NCBI GenBank assembly: GCA_964427855.1
Contig: CAYRVH010000006.1
Span: 16,924 to 80,923 of the forward strand
Length of the DNA: 64,000 bases
Direction of reading: 5' to 3'
Source: JAUPKT01 sp964427855
Lineage (GTDB): Bacteria > Desulfobacterota > Desulfomonilia > Desulfomonilales > Desulfomonilaceae
Positions 45,100 to 53,688 of this stretch are shown in pieces. The notes beneath the pieces are model-generated. The model was not told the origin of the DNA and ran no database searches. It worked only from the letters and a program-made list of their open reading frames with translations. The position numbers were made by a program, and so were the translations under genes. The stretch's first letter is position 1. Each line of letters opens with the position of its first letter.

Positions 45100-46278
45100 A
45101 TGATATTCTCAAAAAGGGTCACGGATACACCGCCTTATTTGTTTCACCTTATCGATGAAAAGAAGAAAAAGGCCCAAGAAAAAGGGCTCGACGTGATTTC
45201 TTTAGCCATTGGCGACCCCGACAAACCAACGCCTGGCTTTGTTCTCGACATTATGGAAGAAGAAATGCGGAACCCCAGGAACCACTGCTACCCGAGCTAT
45301 AAAGGTGAACCCGATTTTTGCGAGGGAGTCGCGCAATGGTTTTTTTCAAGATTTGGTGTAGAGCTGGACCCTTCATTGGAGGTGATGGCCGTAATAGGGG
45401 CGAAGGACGCCATCTCTCATATTCCTTTTGCTTTTCTTGATTCTGGCGATTCAGCGCTTGTCACAGATCCAGGGTATCCTGTGTATCAGATCGCAGTGGG
45501 TTTTGCTGGCGGAGAGGTCATTCATGTCCCTCTCTTGGAAGAAAACGGCTTCCTCCCGGATCTTTCGTCCATTCCTCGCGGCCAGGCCCAAAAGGCGAAG
45601 ATCATGTTCATCAATTATCCCAACAATCCCACGTCGGCGGTAGCGGATAAGACGTTTTTTGAGAAGATCGTGGCTTTTGGTCGAGAGAACGACATTGTCA
45701 TATTGTCTGACAACGCGTACTCGGAAGTGTATTTCGAAGAGCAAGATCGACCGATGAGCATCATGGAAATTCCGGGCGCCAAGGAGACGTGTATGGAAAT
45801 ACACTCATTCTCTAAAACGTTCAACATGACGGGGTGGAGAATCGGTTTTGTCGTCGGCGGAGAGGATCTCATTCATGCGCTGCTCACACTGAAGTCCAAT
45901 TTTGATTCCGGCGTCTTCATGGCCATACAGCGCACCGCGGCGCGTGCCTTGCTCCATCCTCACGCGTCCGATTTTTGCCAGGAGCGTACCACCTTATTTA
46001 AGAACCGGCGAGACAGGATAGCCGCATCCCTTGCGACTATGGGGTTTCGATTCAAGCTGCCCAGGGCCGGTTACTATTTCTGGGTCCGCATCCCACCGCA
46101 ATTCAATTCTTCAGTGGTTTTTTGCGCTGATTTGTTGGAAAAAACAGGCGTGGTCGTCACCCCTGGCGTCGGTTACGGCCCCAGCGGCGAGCATTATTTC
46201 AGGGTATCTATGACTGCCCCAGATGAGCGGATAGATGTTGCATTGCAGAGAATGGAAGCATTTATGAGGGGGCTATGA
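45100..46278 (+). CDS. dapL: LL-diaminopimelate aminotransferase-like class I aminotransferase
   Basis: A 392-residue PLP-dependent fold-type I aminotransferase. The ATG at 45100 is chosen for its AAGGGGG ribosome site; 45046 is in frame but has no signal. ISLAIGDPDKPTP is the substrate loop, FINYPNNPTSAV the Asn-Pro motif, and SFSKTFNMTGWRIGF has the PLP Lys. This pattern, with the CYPSYKGEPDF segment, is that of LL-DAP aminotransferase, which makes LL-diaminopimelate directly for lysine and peptidoglycan. Other substrates in this group cannot be excluded. The stop codon overlaps the carA start. Confidence 0.82.
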   Translation: MIFSKRVTDTPPYLFHLIDEKKKKAQEKGLDVISLAIGDPDKPTPGFVLDIMEEEMRNPRNHCYPSYKGEPDFCEGVAQWFFSRFGVELDPSLEVMAVIGAKDAISHIPFAFLDSGDSALVTDPGYPVYQIAVGFAGGEVIHVPLLEENGFLPDLSSIPRGQAQKAKIMFINYPNNPTSAVADKTFFEKIVAFGRENDIVILSDNAYSEVYFEEQDRPMSIMEIPGAKETCMEIHSFSKTFNMTGWRIGFVVGGEDLIHALLTLKSNFDSGVFMAIQRTAARALLHPHASDFCQERTTLFKNRRDRIAASLATMGFRFKLPRAGYYFWVRIPPQFNSSVVFCADLLEKTGVVVTPGVGYGPSGEHYFRVSMTAPDERIDVALQRMEAFMRGL

Positions 46279-47390
46279 TGAAGGCGACGTTACTCCTGGC
46301 AGACGGGACCATATTCCACGGTGAGAGCATTGGCGCCCAAGGGGAGACGATAGGCGAGGTGGTATTCAACACCGCAATGACAGGGTATCAAGAGATTCTT
46401 ACGGATCCCTCGTATCGCGGTCAAATTGTCGCCATGACGTACCCTCATATAGGAAACACCGGTGTAAATTCGGAAGACAACGAGTCTCGTCGGCCTTTTC
46501 TCAACGGCTTCATAGTCCGAGAATACTGCCCCCATCCGAGCAACTGGAGGATGCAGTCTGACCTCGCCTCTTTCCTCACGGAATATGACATCGTCGGGAT
46601 TCACCACATTGATACAAGAAAACTCACCCGAAATCTCCGAGAAACTGGTGCGAAAAAAGGCATCATTTCCACGTATGATCATGACAAGCAGAGCCTTTTG
46701 GCCAAGGTCAGGGCGTACCCTGATATAGAAGCATTCGATTTGGTGCGAGAGGTGTCATGTGCGGCGCCATACGACTGGGAAGAAGGGACGTGGCAGTGGA
46801 ATGTCCCGCCCAAGAAATTTCACTCCCCAACCCTAAGGATTGCCGCATACGACTTCGGTACAAAAACGAACATCCTGAGGTTGCTCGTTGACCTGGGTGC
46901 TCACGTCCGGGTGTTCCCCGCGTCAACGGCCGCTGACGAGATCCTCAACTTTCATCCTGATGGAATATTCTTGTCCAATGGCCCGGGCGATCCAGCGTCT
47001 GTCCCGTATGTCATCGAAAACGTGAGGAACTTGATTGGAAAGAAGCCTATTTTTGGCATCTGCCTCGGCCACCAGATTCTCGGGCTCGCGCTCCATGGCG
47101 CCACATACAAGCTCGTGTTCGGGCACCACGGCGCAAACCATCCTGTCCAACGACTCGACACCGGGCAGGTAGAGATCACCGCCCAAAACCATAATTTTGC
47201 CGTTCAGTTGGACAGCGTGGAGAGTGAAGTCGAGGCGTCTCATATCAACCTGAACGACCAGACCCTCGAGGGCATGGTCCACAAAAAATACCCTCTCTTT
47301 TCGGTCCAATATCACCCAGAGGCTTCACCAGGCCCTCACGATTCTCGATACCTTTTTAGGCGATTCGCGCAGATGATACAGGAAAGCTAA
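46275..47390 (+). CDS. carA: Carbamoyl-phosphate synthase small subunit
   Basis: A 371-residue glutaminase subunit that supplies ammonia to CarB for carbamoyl phosphate in arginine and pyrimidine synthesis. The N-terminal domain includes GEVVFNTAMTGYQEILTDPSY. The triad lies in the C-terminal amidotransferase half: Cys in FGICLGHQILG, His and Glu in VQYHPEASPGP. NGPGDPASV precedes the Cys. The ATG overlaps the aminotransferase stop by 4 bp. No carB follows; the next gene is convergent. Confidence 0.96.
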   Translation: MMKATLLLADGTIFHGESIGAQGETIGEVVFNTAMTGYQEILTDPSYRGQIVAMTYPHIGNTGVNSEDNESRRPFLNGFIVREYCPHPSNWRMQSDLASFLTEYDIVGIHHIDTRKLTRNLRETGAKKGIISTYDHDKQSLLAKVRAYPDIEAFDLVREVSCAAPYDWEEGTWQWNVPPKKFHSPTLRIAAYDFGTKTNILRLLVDLGAHVRVFPASTAADEILNFHPDGIFLSNGPGDPASVPYVIENVRNLIGKKPIFGICLGHQILGLALHGATYKLVFGHHGANHPVQRLDTGQVEITAQNHNFAVQLDSVESEVEASHINLNDQTLEGMVHKKYPLFSVQYHPEASPGPHDSRYLFRRFAQMIQES

Positions 47391-47446
47391 ACGACGCACG
47401 CGGAAGATTTCCGGGGCGATCTCGTATGGCTACGCGGGTGTCTCTG

Positions 47447-47875
47447 TTAACGGACTCGTGACCAGAGCTGGTCTTTCCCTCCTTTGACCGGAGACCGCGT
47501 GACCATAAAATCTCCCTTTATCCCATAGACATAGAAATCCTGCTGCCTCTCGGCGCCGAGTTTGACAAACATCTCGTGGTCTTCGAAGGTCCACATCCCG
47601 TCCGCGCCCGTCGGATGATCCTGATCAAACATCCGACATGTCCCGTCCCTCCGAAGGGTCAGTAGAGTGCCTCTTTGACGCCGCAACACCCGTGGGACAT
47701 CCTCTGAAAGGGGATGATCTTCGGGTATGGCTTCCCACGTCCCGACCAAGTCTTGCCAATCAATGGAAGCCTGGAATATCTGCTCAGGCTTCATTCCAGC
47801 AGAGCCTCCGCCGTGAGACAACTGAGCAGACATTAATACCCCAATTGAAGCCCAGAGAATCAGCATCAACCTCAT
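47447..47875 (-). CDS. Secreted protein of unknown function, lipocalin/DUF-like
   Basis: A 142-residue protein from the ATG at 47875, preceded by GAGGG at good spacing. The frame extends upstream to 48064, but the signal peptide (LMLILWASIGVLMSAQLSHG) starts here. The mature part has an early segment (WQDLVGTWEAIPEDHPL) and a beta-rich tail (LLTLRRDGTCRMFDQ, GMWTFEDHEMFVKLG) like small periplasmic beta-barrels that begin with a GTW motif. The target ligand is unknown. Convergent with carA. Confidence 0.65.
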   Translation of the reverse strand: MRLMLILWASIGVLMSAQLSHGGGSAGMKPEQIFQASIDWQDLVGTWEAIPEDHPLSEDVPRVLRRQRGTLLTLRRDGTCRMFDQDHPTGADGMWTFEDHEMFVKLGAERQQDFYVYGIKGDFMVTRSPVKGGKDQLWSRVR

Positions 47876-48209
47876 GACACCCTCGGGTTGAGGCAGCACG
47901 CAAGTCGCTTCCGCCATTTGTTCCGTCTCCTTAGCCACATTAAATGCTCCTGGAGCTTTTTTCAAGACATCACCTTGGGGCATGGCGTCCCTTGAGACCG
48001 TACACGGATTTGTCGTCGCGCGTGCACGGCCGGTCAAGGGGCGAGTTTTACATTGATCTTTCAACTAGTTGACTTATAGGAGAGGGGCTTATTCTGCTGG
48101 ACGCTATTGAGCAAACACATTTTGCACTTGATTTTTTGAGCTAATAGCATTAAGACACCGCATGTTACATACTATATTAATCTTAACACATTAATAAAAG
48201 GAGTAAAAA
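47876..48209. other. Divergent intergenic region
   Basis: About 330 bp between the secreted-protein gene and the small SAP-like gene. The right part (48060-48205) is AT-rich; TTGCAC (48122-48127), 17 bp and TAGCAT (48145-48150) is a possible weak promoter for the small gene. The left part codes only an unlikely N-terminal extension of the secreted protein. Confidence 0.45.
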
Positions 48210-48389
48210 ATGACATTACGACAAATTCGAGAACATGCCAAGAACCTGGGCATCAAAAACGTAGCTCGGTACCGCAAAGAAACTCTTATAAAAACTATTC
48301 AAGAGACTGAGGGGAACAGGCCTTGTTTTAAGGCCATTCCGCAATGCGGCGAATTCACCTGCGCCTGGCGGGAAGAGTGTCAAGGGTAA
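48210..48389 (+). CDS. Small SAP/Rho-N-like protein with Cys tail, 59 aa
   Basis: A 59-residue protein with an AAAGGAG ribosome site 6 nt before the ATG. Residues 1-35 (LRQIREHAKNLGIKNVARYRKETLIKTIQ in part) follow the helix-extended loop-helix pattern of Rho N-terminal/SAP nucleic-acid-binding domains. The C-terminus has four Cys (PCFKAIPQCGEFTCAWREEC) that could bind a metal. Role is unknown; a DNA- or RNA-binding accessory is plausible. A larger protein with the same N-terminal pattern is at 60175-60507. Confidence 0.75.
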   Translation: MTLRQIREHAKNLGIKNVARYRKETLIKTIQETEGNRPCFKAIPQCGEFTCAWREECQG

Positions 48390-48584
48390 TGCGTCGGGTC
48401 CGGGGAAGCTCCTTGGACCGGGGTAAGGCCGACCATGATTGCTCCTCTTGTGGGGAGAAGCGTCGGCTATCTCATTTTCGTCAAAAGGTCTTGACGAGGG
48501 AGGCGGCGTCGGGGCAGACTGCCATGAGGCATTCTCCGTGCGTCGCCTCTTTGAGTCGCAACAAGATAGACTAAGGGAGTCAGT

Positions 48585-49427
48585 ATGGCTAAGATTACCA
48601 TTCAGACATTGCGGGAAAAAAAGAAACGGCATGAGCCCATGACCTTTCTCACCGCGTATGACTATCCTTTTGCCATGCTCGAGCAACGGGCAGGTATAGA
48701 CGTCGTGTTGGTAGGAGATTCTATGGGAATGGTGGTGTTTGGGTACGAATCTACCCTGCCGGTTACCATAGACCTCATGATACCTCACGTGAAAGCGGTG
48801 CGGCTGGGGGCTCCTGAAGTCTATTTAGTCGGTGACATGCCTTATATGAGCTACCAAGTCTCCGTGTCCGAGGCGATACGCAACGCGGGCCGCTTTATGG
48901 CAGAATGTGGATGTGATGCGGTGAAGCTCGAGGGAGGTCGCGAGGTCGCCGAGACAGTGAGGGCCATGGTGAACGCCACGATACCCGTTATGGGCCATAT
49001 TGGGTTGACGCCTCAAGCGGTGGCTCAATTAGGCGGCTACAAAGCGCAGGGGCGGGACCTCGCTACGGCGAAACGGCTGATTGAGGACGCCCAGATTCTC
49101 GAGGAGGCTGGCGTATCGACTCTGCTGCTCGAAGCAGTGCCTGCGGAAGTGGCCAAAATCATCACAGACAGAGCTGGAGTGCCCGTTTTTGGAATAGGAG
49201 CGGGGCCGCATTGCGACGGTCAAGTGCTCGTGATTCACGATATGATCGGCATGTTCGATCGCCACACCCCTAAGTTTGTCAAGAAATACCGAGACATCGG
49301 CGGCCAGATCGTAGAGGCCCTCGCGGAATTTAAGAAAGATGTTGCGGAAAGAAAATTTCCAGGACCGGAACACTGCTATCCCATGCCTGAAGAGGTGGTA
49401 GCCGAGCTGAAAAAGCTCTTTGGCTGA
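48585..49427 (+). CDS. panB: 3-methyl-2-oxobutanoate hydroxymethyltransferase
   Basis: Ketopantoate hydroxymethyltransferase, the first committed step to pantothenate and CoA, transfers a one-carbon unit from methylene-tetrahydrofolate to ketoisovalerate. The 280-residue length is normal. The metal-binding Asp pair is in VLVGDSMGMVVFG and VYLVGDMPYMSY; the Glu lies in DAVKLEGG. FLTAYDYPFAMLEQ is the N-terminal signature. A panE-type reductase follows 56 bp downstream, giving the second step. No panC or panD is visible. Confidence 0.97.
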   Translation: MAKITIQTLREKKKRHEPMTFLTAYDYPFAMLEQRAGIDVVLVGDSMGMVVFGYESTLPVTIDLMIPHVKAVRLGAPEVYLVGDMPYMSYQVSVSEAIRNAGRFMAECGCDAVKLEGGREVAETVRAMVNATIPVMGHIGLTPQAVAQLGGYKAQGRDLATAKRLIEDAQILEEAGVSTLLLEAVPAEVAKIITDRAGVPVFGIGAGPHCDGQVLVIHDMIGMFDRHTPKFVKKYRDIGGQIVEALAEFKKDVAERKFPGPEHCYPMPEEVVAELKKLFG

Positions 49428-49483
49428 TTCTTCCTCTGAATCGTCAGGCGACGTCCAGGGAAGACTTTGCATCAAGGATTGTC

Positions 49484-50419
49484 ATGAGAACAGCCATACT
49501 TGGTTGCGGCGCGCTCGGCTCTGTCATCGGCGGACTCCTGCTTGAAGCGCGTCAGGATGTGATCTTCATCGAGAGAGATCCTTCGGAAGTTGCGCTCATT
49601 CGTCAGAGGGGGTTGCGGATAGATGGGGTATCCGGCGACAGAATACTTTATCCAACCATCTTTCATTGTGACGACCAACCCGACCTATGCGATCTCGTCC
49701 TCGTACTCGTGAAGGCGTATGACACCGTTTCCACAATCCCCATACTCTCCAAAATCTTGGCCCCAGGCGGTTTGATTCTGACGCTTCAAAACGGGGTGGG
49801 CAATTACGAGAGCCTGGAGGCTCATTTTCCTGGCCGCGTGCTCCTGGGCGCGACGACCATGGGCGCCATGACCATATCCCAGGGATATGTGCGCCACACC
49901 GGATTTGGCGACACCGTCATTGGAGAAGCGGATGGGGTCGTCACAGCGAGAACAAGCGCGATTGTTCAACTCTTAAGAACTATGTCGGGAGGTTCAGTTC
50001 AGATCACGGATAATGCTGTGGGGACTGTGTGGTCGAAGCTGATCATCAATGCGGCTATTAATGCACCCTGCGCGTTGCTTCGCATCAAAAACGGGGCCCT
50101 ACCGAAAAATCCTGCCGGCAGACAGTTGATCCATGAAATCGTGTACGAATGTCTGTCCATTGCAAAAGCCAAAGGGATCAGTCTGTTGTTTGACAACCCC
50201 GAAGATCGTGTGCTCGAGGTATGTCATGGGACTGCAGAGAATGTTTGCTCGATGCTTCAGGATATGAGAGCGCGGCGGAAAACCGAGATCGGTTACATTA
50301 ACGGCGCCTTGGCCAAGGAGGCCGATCGCCTTGGCTTGTCTGCCCCTGTCAACAAGACCCTCACGCTGCTCATCGAAGCGTTGGAAGCAACTGCATCGTG
50401 CAGGATTGACACCGCATAG
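49484..50419 (+). CDS. panE: 2-dehydropantoate 2-reductase
   Basis: Ketopantoate reductase, 311 residues, reduces ketopantoate to pantoate with NADPH. The N-terminal Rossmann fold is ILGCGALGSVIGGLL. TLQNGVGNYE corresponds to the substrate-binding Asn region and WSKLIINAAINAPCALL has the catalytic Lys. The C-terminal helical domain has the usual Glu in RKTEIGYINGALAKEA. It follows panB directly, making a two-gene pantothenate operon. Confidence 0.95.
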   Translation: MRTAILGCGALGSVIGGLLLEARQDVIFIERDPSEVALIRQRGLRIDGVSGDRILYPTIFHCDDQPDLCDLVLVLVKAYDTVSTIPILSKILAPGGLILTLQNGVGNYESLEAHFPGRVLLGATTMGAMTISQGYVRHTGFGDTVIGEADGVVTARTSAIVQLLRTMSGGSVQITDNAVGTVWSKLIINAAINAPCALLRIKNGALPKNPAGRQLIHEIVYECLSIAKAKGISLLFDNPEDRVLEVCHGTAENVCSMLQDMRARRKTEIGYINGALAKEADRLGLSAPVNKTLTLLIEALEATASCRIDTA

Positions 50420-50687
50420 AAAGCGGTGATGCGTGTGATTTAGGATCACAATCTGTGTAAGATTTTTTCAGCGAAAATTGGTTCTTCCTAATTGCATGAG
50501 TGGATGGGGGATCAATCGCTCGCGTCGCATTGGCGCATGCGGCATTTTCGCTTCAATGTATCACTGGGGAAATTCATTTTCGGTTTCTGCATCCTCGATG
50601 AATGATGGGCAATGAGGCTTTTTCCTCAATTGGCGACTACCTCCCCGAATCGGTTGCGCAAACGCTGCTTCCTTGAGGCGGAACGCA

Positions 50688-51758
50688 ATGGATAGCCAGC
50701 CATATAAGCTTAAAAGAGGGTATGGCGCCGCCGAGGACGAGCAGACGATCTTGGAGCTGGAGCAACTCGTGTGGGGAAAGGAGGAGCCTGGCAGTCCACC
50801 TTATTTTAGATGGCAGTATTTACATAATCCTCTCGGCAGAGCCTTGACTGGATCCGTGGCTTCTTCTGGGGGCGCGCTCGCTGCGCACATCGCCTGTATG
50901 CCTGTGCCTGTCGAGATGAACCGCCAATGGCTTCGATGCGGACTGGTGGTGAATGCCGTTACTCATCCGCAACATCGACGACAGGGTTTTTTTGAACGAC
51001 TGGGAAGCGAGCTGATAGATGAAGCCTACCAGATTGGTTTGCCGCTGCTCATTTGTGTTCCGAATAAGTCTAGTTTTGGCGTATTCAAAAAAAAACTGGG
51101 ATTTCAGGAAATAGGCACACACAGCCTCATGGTTAAGTGTATTGATCCCGGAGTATTTCTCGCTCAGCATGGATTCAAGCGGGTCGGTCGTGCGATGAGC
51201 ATCCTGGCCAGCCAATTTTTTTCGACGCGGCGAACCTCTCGGTGCATGAACGCGCCTTCCCACATCCAGCCCATAGACGATATCAGGTCAGTGGTATTCG
51301 AGGGACTTTGTTATCACCTATCAGACGGCGCGGGTTTCGAGGAAACAGAGTGGTTCCACTGGCGGTACGCCATGCACCCGACGAGACGCTACCAATATGT
51401 CATCGTGGGAAGCGCCAAAAATCCTTCTGCCCTCATGGTGTACCATGTGTTAAACCGCTATCACAAGGCATTTGTCAGCGATTTCCTTTTTGCGCCAGAC
51501 GCGCCTCTCGAGGCGATCAAGTGGGTGGCGGACTTTGTGGTGAATTCTGTCCGTCAGCAAGGCGCGTCGGCGCTTTGGTGCATAGCGAAACAGTCGTCAC
51601 GTAGAGCGCACCTGCTCAAGAGATGCGGGTTCCGCGCTTCAAACTTTGGATCTCGTTTTACACAGCCGCTCATGGCCAGGCGCGTGGGGACCGGCCTGCC
51701 GGAAGCAGTTTTTTTCGATGTGGAATTGTCTTTTGGAAGCCTTGTAAATTGCGACTGA
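50688..51758 (+). CDS. GNAT-family N-acetyltransferase-like protein
   Basis: A 356-residue protein from the ATG at 50688 (GAGG about 9 nt upstream; TTG 50673 is an alternative). Residues about 60-150 form a GNAT domain with VVNAVTHPQHRRQGFFERL, the acetyl-CoA loop, and GVFKKKLGFQEIGTHS as the last strand. The C-terminal half may be a second GNAT-like domain (LLKRCGFRASN). Such doubled GNATs often modify sugars or peptidoglycan precursors. It precedes an acyltransferase and glycosyltransferases, so cell-surface glycan modification is likely, though inferred. Confidence 0.78.
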   Translation: MDSQPYKLKRGYGAAEDEQTILELEQLVWGKEEPGSPPYFRWQYLHNPLGRALTGSVASSGGALAAHIACMPVPVEMNRQWLRCGLVVNAVTHPQHRRQGFFERLGSELIDEAYQIGLPLLICVPNKSSFGVFKKKLGFQEIGTHSLMVKCIDPGVFLAQHGFKRVGRAMSILASQFFSTRRTSRCMNAPSHIQPIDDIRSVVFEGLCYHLSDGAGFEETEWFHWRYAMHPTRRYQYVIVGSAKNPSALMVYHVLNRYHKAFVSDFLFAPDAPLEAIKWVADFVVNSVRQQGASALWCIAKQSSRRAHLLKRCGFRASNFGSRFTQPLMARRVGTGLPEAVFFDVELSFGSLVNCD

Positions 51759-51833
51759 ATGTTGGCGACGCTCATTGACTTGCATCGTGATGTCATGTAC
51801 GATCGTTTCGCCTCAGAACACTGAGGCCAAGCT

Positions 51834-52619
51834 TTGACTGTGATATCGGCAGTTCCCGAGATGACCTCACAAAATCCTCGAAAGAAAGAAAAGGGGGATC
51901 GCCTCTGGTTCAAAATAGCCATCCGCGCGTTGCCTTGGCTTGTCACCATGTATTTCAGATTGGTGGAGCTCACATCTCGGAAGGTGTTCCTCAACAGAGA
52001 GTTTGAAGAAGAGGTCTGTCGACAAGGCGCATTCGCAGTTGCGGGGTTCCACGGCACTCTCCTTTATCCGTGCTACTATTGCAGGAGATTCAGCGGTGTC
52101 ATCATGGTGAGCCGTTCGTGGGATGGTGATCTCATGGATCGTTGTCTAAGGGCTTGGGGATACAAAACGGCGCGTGGTTCGTCCTCCAGAGATGGAAAAG
52201 AGGCTTTGAGGGAGATGATCGACATGGCAAGAGAGCTTCACTGCTGCACAGGGCTGGCGGTGGACGCCCCCCGTGGTCCTGCGCAAAAAGTGAAAATGGG
52301 GATAGTTGCTCTCGCGAAAGAAACTGGTCAGCCTGTATTGCCTATAGCGAGCTGGACAACGAGACACATTCAATTCGGTTCGTGGGACAAGATGATCCTT
52401 CCCTTGCCTTTTGGCACCATCGTCATGGCCTATGGCAAGCCGGTACGAGTACCGGCTGACCTCGCTCGTGAGGATTTTGAGCGAGTCAGGGACGAAATAG
52501 AGGCTGCCTTGCTTTCAACCGTCGGACAAGCAAAGGCCAAGGTTGAAGAGATCAAGGGACGAAAAGACGCGTCTGCGATGGAAAAGGTGCCCGGTCACAC
52601 CATCACAAAGGTTCCCTGA
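51834..52619 (+). CDS. Lysophospholipid acyltransferase-like protein (DUF374 type)
   Basis: A 261-residue LPLAT-superfamily protein. FAVAGFHGTLLYPCYY has the conserved His of the family, and SRSWDGDLMDRCLRAWGYKTARG is the DUF374 signature region; AVDAPRGPAQKVKMGIVALA follows. An N-terminal amphipathic segment near residues 28-50 may touch the membrane. The family moves acyl groups on lipids, including lipid A-like molecules. A TTG at 51834 has GAGG 7 nt upstream; GTG 51840 and ATG 51861 are alternatives. Its end overlaps the convergent glycosyltransferase gene by 25 bp. Confidence 0.85.
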   Translation: MTVISAVPEMTSQNPRKKEKGDRLWFKIAIRALPWLVTMYFRLVELTSRKVFLNREFEEEVCRQGAFAVAGFHGTLLYPCYYCRRFSGVIMVSRSWDGDLMDRCLRAWGYKTARGSSSRDGKEALREMIDMARELHCCTGLAVDAPRGPAQKVKMGIVALAKETGQPVLPIASWTTRHIQFGSWDKMILPLPFGTIVMAYGKPVRVPADLAREDFERVRDEIEAALLSTVGQAKAKVEEIKGRKDASAMEKVPGHTITKVP

Positions 52620-53656
52620 GACGGAACCACCCTTTTGAACAGGAAAAGCAATCTCTCCACTCTCTCTTCCCATGAATGACGCCGCGCCATATATTCCATG
52701 ACGGCTTGTTTTGAGCTAAGGGGAGGGTTTCTCAAAAGACTTTGCAACCCTTGCCTGAGCGCGTCAAGGTTATCAAAGGGCGCTATCTCACCATGTGAGG
52801 TCTCTTCCAGCAGATAATTGGTATAGACAGTATCTTCCGAGAGTACTGGCAAGCCGCCGCGCAGATAAAAAAACATTTTGGACAGGTCATTATCGAACTC
52901 GTGAGGCCCAGTGGCCAAGGCTAACCCCACAGAGGCATGTTCTATATATGGCCAGACTTCGGATTCGGGTAGTTCTCCGTGAGATACAATGGCTTCGTGG
53001 AGAGGGAGTTCCCTCTGGGCGCCGTAAAGGGCGGTCTTATTTACGCCTATTACATGCACCTCGCAGTCCTTTCTGAGCCGTTCCGCCAGATAGTTGAGGA
53101 TATGCGCCATGCGCGGCGCGGCAAGGCTTCCTAGAAACAGTGCCACCGGTTTGTTGCCTTGGAAGGGATTGGTGGTAGTGCGCGGAATAGCCGAGGGGCA
53201 ACCCGTGGGAACGATCGCAGCTTCTGCGGGACCCCCGTAAAACTGCCTCCACCTTTGAAGGTTTAGCGTGTTGTTGAACACGATTCCTTGGGCGCGTTCG
53301 TGAATCAGGGCTTGACACGCCAGCAGCTCTCGTCGAAGCGCTTCGTCTCTTTGCGGCAACCTTTCATCCACCACACGCACAATGCGTGAAATCACAGGCC
53401 CTGAGTAATCTTTTACAAGTGTGATGGATTGATGGTAACACGTCTTGATCACTGTGTAGCGACCGGACTGTCCCAGCCACTCTAACGGCGCGACCGGAAG
53501 GTCATGATCAATCACCAAAGGTTCTTTGACGGGAGCGACAATCTCGGCGTCGATGCCTCTGGCGAGAAGCCCGCGAGTCATGGCCCTCAGTCGGACGAGA
53601 TCGATGCTGCATGGTACGCCCGTCGGGTCTCTATGAAAAACGATGCCCACTTTCAT
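52595..53656 (-). CDS. GT-B glycosyltransferase, GT4-like
   Basis: A 353-residue glycosyltransferase from the ATG at 53656, the first codon of the Rossmann fold (MKVGIVFHRDP). An in-frame ATG at 53737 lies in the opposite gene's 5' end. The C-terminal half has ALFLGSLAAPRMAHILNYLAE and FYLRGGLPVLSEDTVYTNYLLEE. The usual E-x7-E motif is not clear, so it may be a divergent member. Sugar donor and acceptor are unknown. It is divergent from the next glycosyltransferase and convergent with the acyltransferase. Confidence 0.75.
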   Translation of the reverse strand: MKVGIVFHRDPTGVPCSIDLVRLRAMTRGLLARGIDAEIVAPVKEPLVIDHDLPVAPLEWLGQSGRYTVIKTCYHQSITLVKDYSGPVISRIVRVVDERLPQRDEALRRELLACQALIHERAQGIVFNNTLNLQRWRQFYGGPAEAAIVPTGCPSAIPRTTTNPFQGNKPVALFLGSLAAPRMAHILNYLAERLRKDCEVHVIGVNKTALYGAQRELPLHEAIVSHGELPESEVWPYIEHASVGLALATGPHEFDNDLSKMFFYLRGGLPVLSEDTVYTNYLLEETSHGEIAPFDNLDALRQGLQSLLRNPPLSSKQAVMEYMARRHSWEERVERLLFLFKRVVPSQGTFVMV

Positions 53657-53688
53657 ATTCACTTGAGGATAACTGAAACTTTCGGGTA

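Noticed and set aside
44742..45122. Minus-strand frame of 126 codons upstream of the sigma factor
   Set aside because: It covers the predicted promoter and overlaps the aminotransferase start; no domain seen.
47876..48064. N-terminal extension of the secreted protein at 47447-47875
   Set aside because: The signal peptide and a good ribosome site place the start at 47875; the extension would bury the signal.
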